Shown here piece by piece: positions 5,353-6,428 of a stretch of 6,428 nucleotides of DNA. Below the pieces are notes generated by a model. The model had not been told where the DNA came from. It searched no databases and saw only the letters and a program-made list of their open reading frames with translations. The position numbers were made by a program, and so were the translations under genes. The stretch spans positions 1-6,428 of the forward strand of contig JAHDBX010000105.1 in the NCBI GenBank assembly GCA_020630145.1, written 5' to 3'. The number at the start of each line of letters is the position of its first letter. The stretch's first letter is position 1. The stretch is from Gammaproteobacteria bacterium (GTDB lineage Bacteria; Pseudomonadota; Gammaproteobacteria; HTCC5015).

Positions 5353-5356
5353 CCTA

Positions 5357-5447
5357 TAACAAATGTGTCATGTATGTATACCAAAAGCTGAGTGGTGGGG
5401 CGCAGGCTTACGCGCTAATCCAGTCAGCCCTATACATAGGAGTTAGC
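5357..5447 (+). repeat. attC site, 91 bp
   Basis: TAAC (5357-5360) and GTTAGC (5442-5447) bound the site. TGTGTCAT on the left pairs with ATACATA on the right, leaving one C unpaired and using a G-T pair. Inner stems include GCTGA/TCAGC, TGG/CCA and GCGC/GCGC. It differs from the 100 bp type and ends in GTTAGC rather than GTTATG. Confidence 0.8.
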
Positions 5448-5577
5448 AACTTTAACGATATAAGGAATATATAATGAAAAATACTTTAGCTATTTTTTGA
5501 ATTTCAGAGTTTTTGAAAAAGGTGTCAAGCTTCGTCAAATATGGCATGAGGACGTATAAAAATTTGCTCAGATCAGA
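5448..5577 (+). other. short interval with gene debris, no intact gene
   Basis: AAGGAA at 5462-5467 is followed by ATG 5474, whose frame stops after eight codons (MKNTLAIF), as if a signal peptide gene had been truncated. In another frame, 5464-5559 is open without a start codon and ends in FRVFEKGVKLRQIWHEDV, which reads like a genuine protein C-terminus. Either may be the remnant of a decayed cassette gene. Neither can be called as an intact gene. Confidence 0.4.
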
Positions 5578-5638
5578 GCCTAACAAATTTAGGTAACATT
5601 GCCACTATGCGGTTGGATGCACCAAGCCTGTGTTAGGT
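5578..5638 (+). repeat. possible short attC site
   Basis: GCCTAAC (5578-5584) and GTTAGGT (5632-5638) match the two attC core consensus boxes (RYYYAAC and GTTRRRY) exactly, 61 bp end to end, the length of classical short attC sites. Against it, the inner arms pair poorly; the main inner structure is a hairpin TTGG/CCAA (within 5611-5628) near the right end. It could be a decayed site. Confidence 0.4.
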
Positions 5639-5665
5639 GTACATTAAATAGAATCGTTATTTTAA

Positions 5666-5755
5666 TAACTGCAGGGTTTATCGTATTTCTGTTCCGTTTT
5701 GTGTTTGAGTAGCAGATCAACTAACTACAAAGCCGCAGCTTATGGCGGTGTTATG
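5666..5755 (+). repeat. degenerate attC related to the 100 bp type
   Basis: The right half (CTAACTACAAAGCCGCAGCT then GGCGGTGTTATG, ending 5755) clearly matches the sites at 440 and 2091. The central part keeps TTTTGTGTTTGAGTAGCA. The left arm, from TAAC at 5666, has drifted and pairs poorly. It closes the interval before the secreted gene at 5781. Confidence 0.7.
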
Positions 5756-5780
5756 ATCTAAGATCAAAGGGGAAAGCCAA

Positions 5781-6104
5781 ATGAAAAAGGCATTTATTAT
5801 TTCAATTTTTTTAATATCCAGCTCTATATCATTTGCAAGTGAAACATTATGCCATACATGTGAAATATCGTGGATAGACACTGAAAAGTCTAATGGAGAT
5901 ATAGTACTTCGCTCAGCAGATAACATTGGCAGTGGCCCTTGTGTTGGCACTGCGCTTACTACAAGGTCTACAGTAACTGACAGGCAAAAAGACCAGTTAT
6001 TCAGCGCTATGCTTGCAGCCATGATGGCAGGCAAAAAAATTACAGCGCATGGTGAAACAAGTGGTTGTGGTTCATTGACTCATATTACAATTAAAAGTGA
6101 CTAA
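5781..6104 (+). CDS. small secreted protein with extra CxxC, family member 5
   Basis: A 107 aa protein of unknown function. The ATG follows GGGGAAAG with a short spacer. Signal peptide residues 1-19 (KKAFIISIFLISSSISFA, cleavage after SFA). Besides the two family cysteines, Cys54 (GSGPCVG) and Cys96 (TSGCGS), the mature N-terminus carries a CHTC pair (Cys24, Cys27). That could form a second disulfide, bind metal or act in redox. The helix KDQLFSAMLAAMMAGKK (70-86), the strand ITAHGE and the closing strand HITIK follow the family pattern. It forms its own cassette after the degenerate attC at 5666-5755. Confidence 0.85.
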   Translation: MKKAFIISIFLISSSISFASETLCHTCEISWIDTEKSNGDIVLRSADNIGSGPCVGTALTTRSTVTDRQKDQLFSAMLAAMMAGKKITAHGETSGCGSLTHITIKSD

Positions 6105-6178
6105 TACCCATTATTTTCATTGTGTCATACGCTATGCTGGCGCAAAGTCAATTAGCGACAATGTTGTGATAGGTTAGT
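6101..6178 (+). repeat. possible decayed attC after the last secreted gene
   Basis: CTAA plus CC at 6101-6109 can pair with GG plus TTAG (6172-6177). CATTGT (6118-6123) pairs with ACAATG (6158-6163). As in two clear cassettes here, the stop codon TAA would be part of the left box, but that box reads TAAT instead of TAAC. The overall pairing is weak. Confidence 0.3.
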
Positions 6179-6196
6179 GCATATTAGGAGGCTGAT

Positions 6197-6428
6197 GTGA
6201 AAAGTGCATATCATCTGCGTTCGGCTAATTTAGCTGATCTTGATCGATGTTTTGAAATTGAGTCAGTTGCCTATGCCGGAGACGAAGCGGCAACAAAAGA
6301 GAAAATACTTAAACGAATTACTTTATACCCTGAAGGTTTTTTGGTTATCGAGAATGATCAGGAAATTATGGGGTTTGTTAATTCGGGTGCAGCTCATCAG
6401 GTGACCTTGTCTGATGAGTCATTTAAAG
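6197..6428 (+). CDS. GNAT-family N-acetyltransferase, N-terminal part
   Basis: The GTG start at 6197 has a near-perfect ribosome binding site, AGGAGG (6186-6191), five bases upstream; the overlapping ATG at 6195 meets TGA at once. The 77 codons in the window give VKSAYHLRSANLADLDRCFE, then IESVAYAGDEAATKEKILKR and ITLYPEGFLVIENDQEIMGF. The opening R-x-A-x-x-x-D-x-x-x-x-(F)-x-I-E, the acidic DEAAT helix start and the strand pair FLVIEND/EIMGFVNSG are the usual first half of a GNAT fold (AANAT-like). The acetyl-CoA-binding motif lies beyond the window. Acetyltransferases are common integron cargo; the substrate is unknown. Confidence 0.8.
   Translation, partial: MKSAYHLRSANLADLDRCFEIESVAYAGDEAATKEKILKRITLYPEGFLVIENDQEIMGFVNSGAAHQVTLSDESFK

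Noticed and set aside
5717..6034. 105-codon minus-strand frame
   Set aside because: Opposite the secreted gene at 5781, which has a ribosome binding site, signal peptide and family motifs; it also runs into an attC.

Overview
This window is a stretch of an integron cassette array. The DNA is AT-rich. Most genes are short, lie on the + strand, and are separated by imperfect palindromes that open with TAAC and close with GTTA(T/G), which is the signature of attC recombination sites. Three sites (440-539, 1101-1201, 2091-2190) are close copies of each other. That is typical of a sedentary chromosomal integron, as known from Vibrio, Shewanella, Pseudoalteromonas and related marine gammaproteobacteria. 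Others (1-55 truncated, 1541-1628, 2475-2548, 5357-5447) are of unrelated types, so cassettes of several origins are mixed. No integrase gene or attI site is visible. From the polarity of the attC sites, intI would lie to the left. The host cannot be named more precisely from the sequence alone.

Layout, left to right: the end of an attC (1-55); a secreted small protein (91-426); a 183-188 aa unknown protein (537 or 552 to 1103); a cassette with its own promoter, a long structured leader and a 38 aa membrane peptide (1206-1536); a two-domain S1 RNA-binding protein (1638-2093); a 66 aa unknown protein (2239-2439); a zinc-type medium-chain dehydrogenase pseudogene broken by an in-frame TGA (2569-3510); about 440 bases without a clear gene; a group of secreted small proteins (3948-4277, a fragment of another at 4278-4466, 4615-4959, 5026-5352); attC sites and gene debris (5357-5755); another secreted small protein (5781-6104); and the start of a GNAT acetyltransferase (6197 to the window end).

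The most striking content is a divergent family of secreted proteins of about 107-114 aa. There are five intact members and one fragment within 6.4 kb. Each intact member has a signal peptide, a predicted beta-rich first half ending near a first cysteine, one helix of the form L-x-x-(L/I/M)-x-x-A, and a strand followed by a second cysteine near the C-terminus. The strand order resembles an OB fold, which is inference. Some members sit in single attC-bounded cassettes. Three, plus the fragment, sit in a 2.8 kb interval with no recognisable internal attC, suggesting fused or decayed cassettes. I cannot assign a function. They look like periplasmic or secreted accessory proteins that are diversified and shuffled through the integron.
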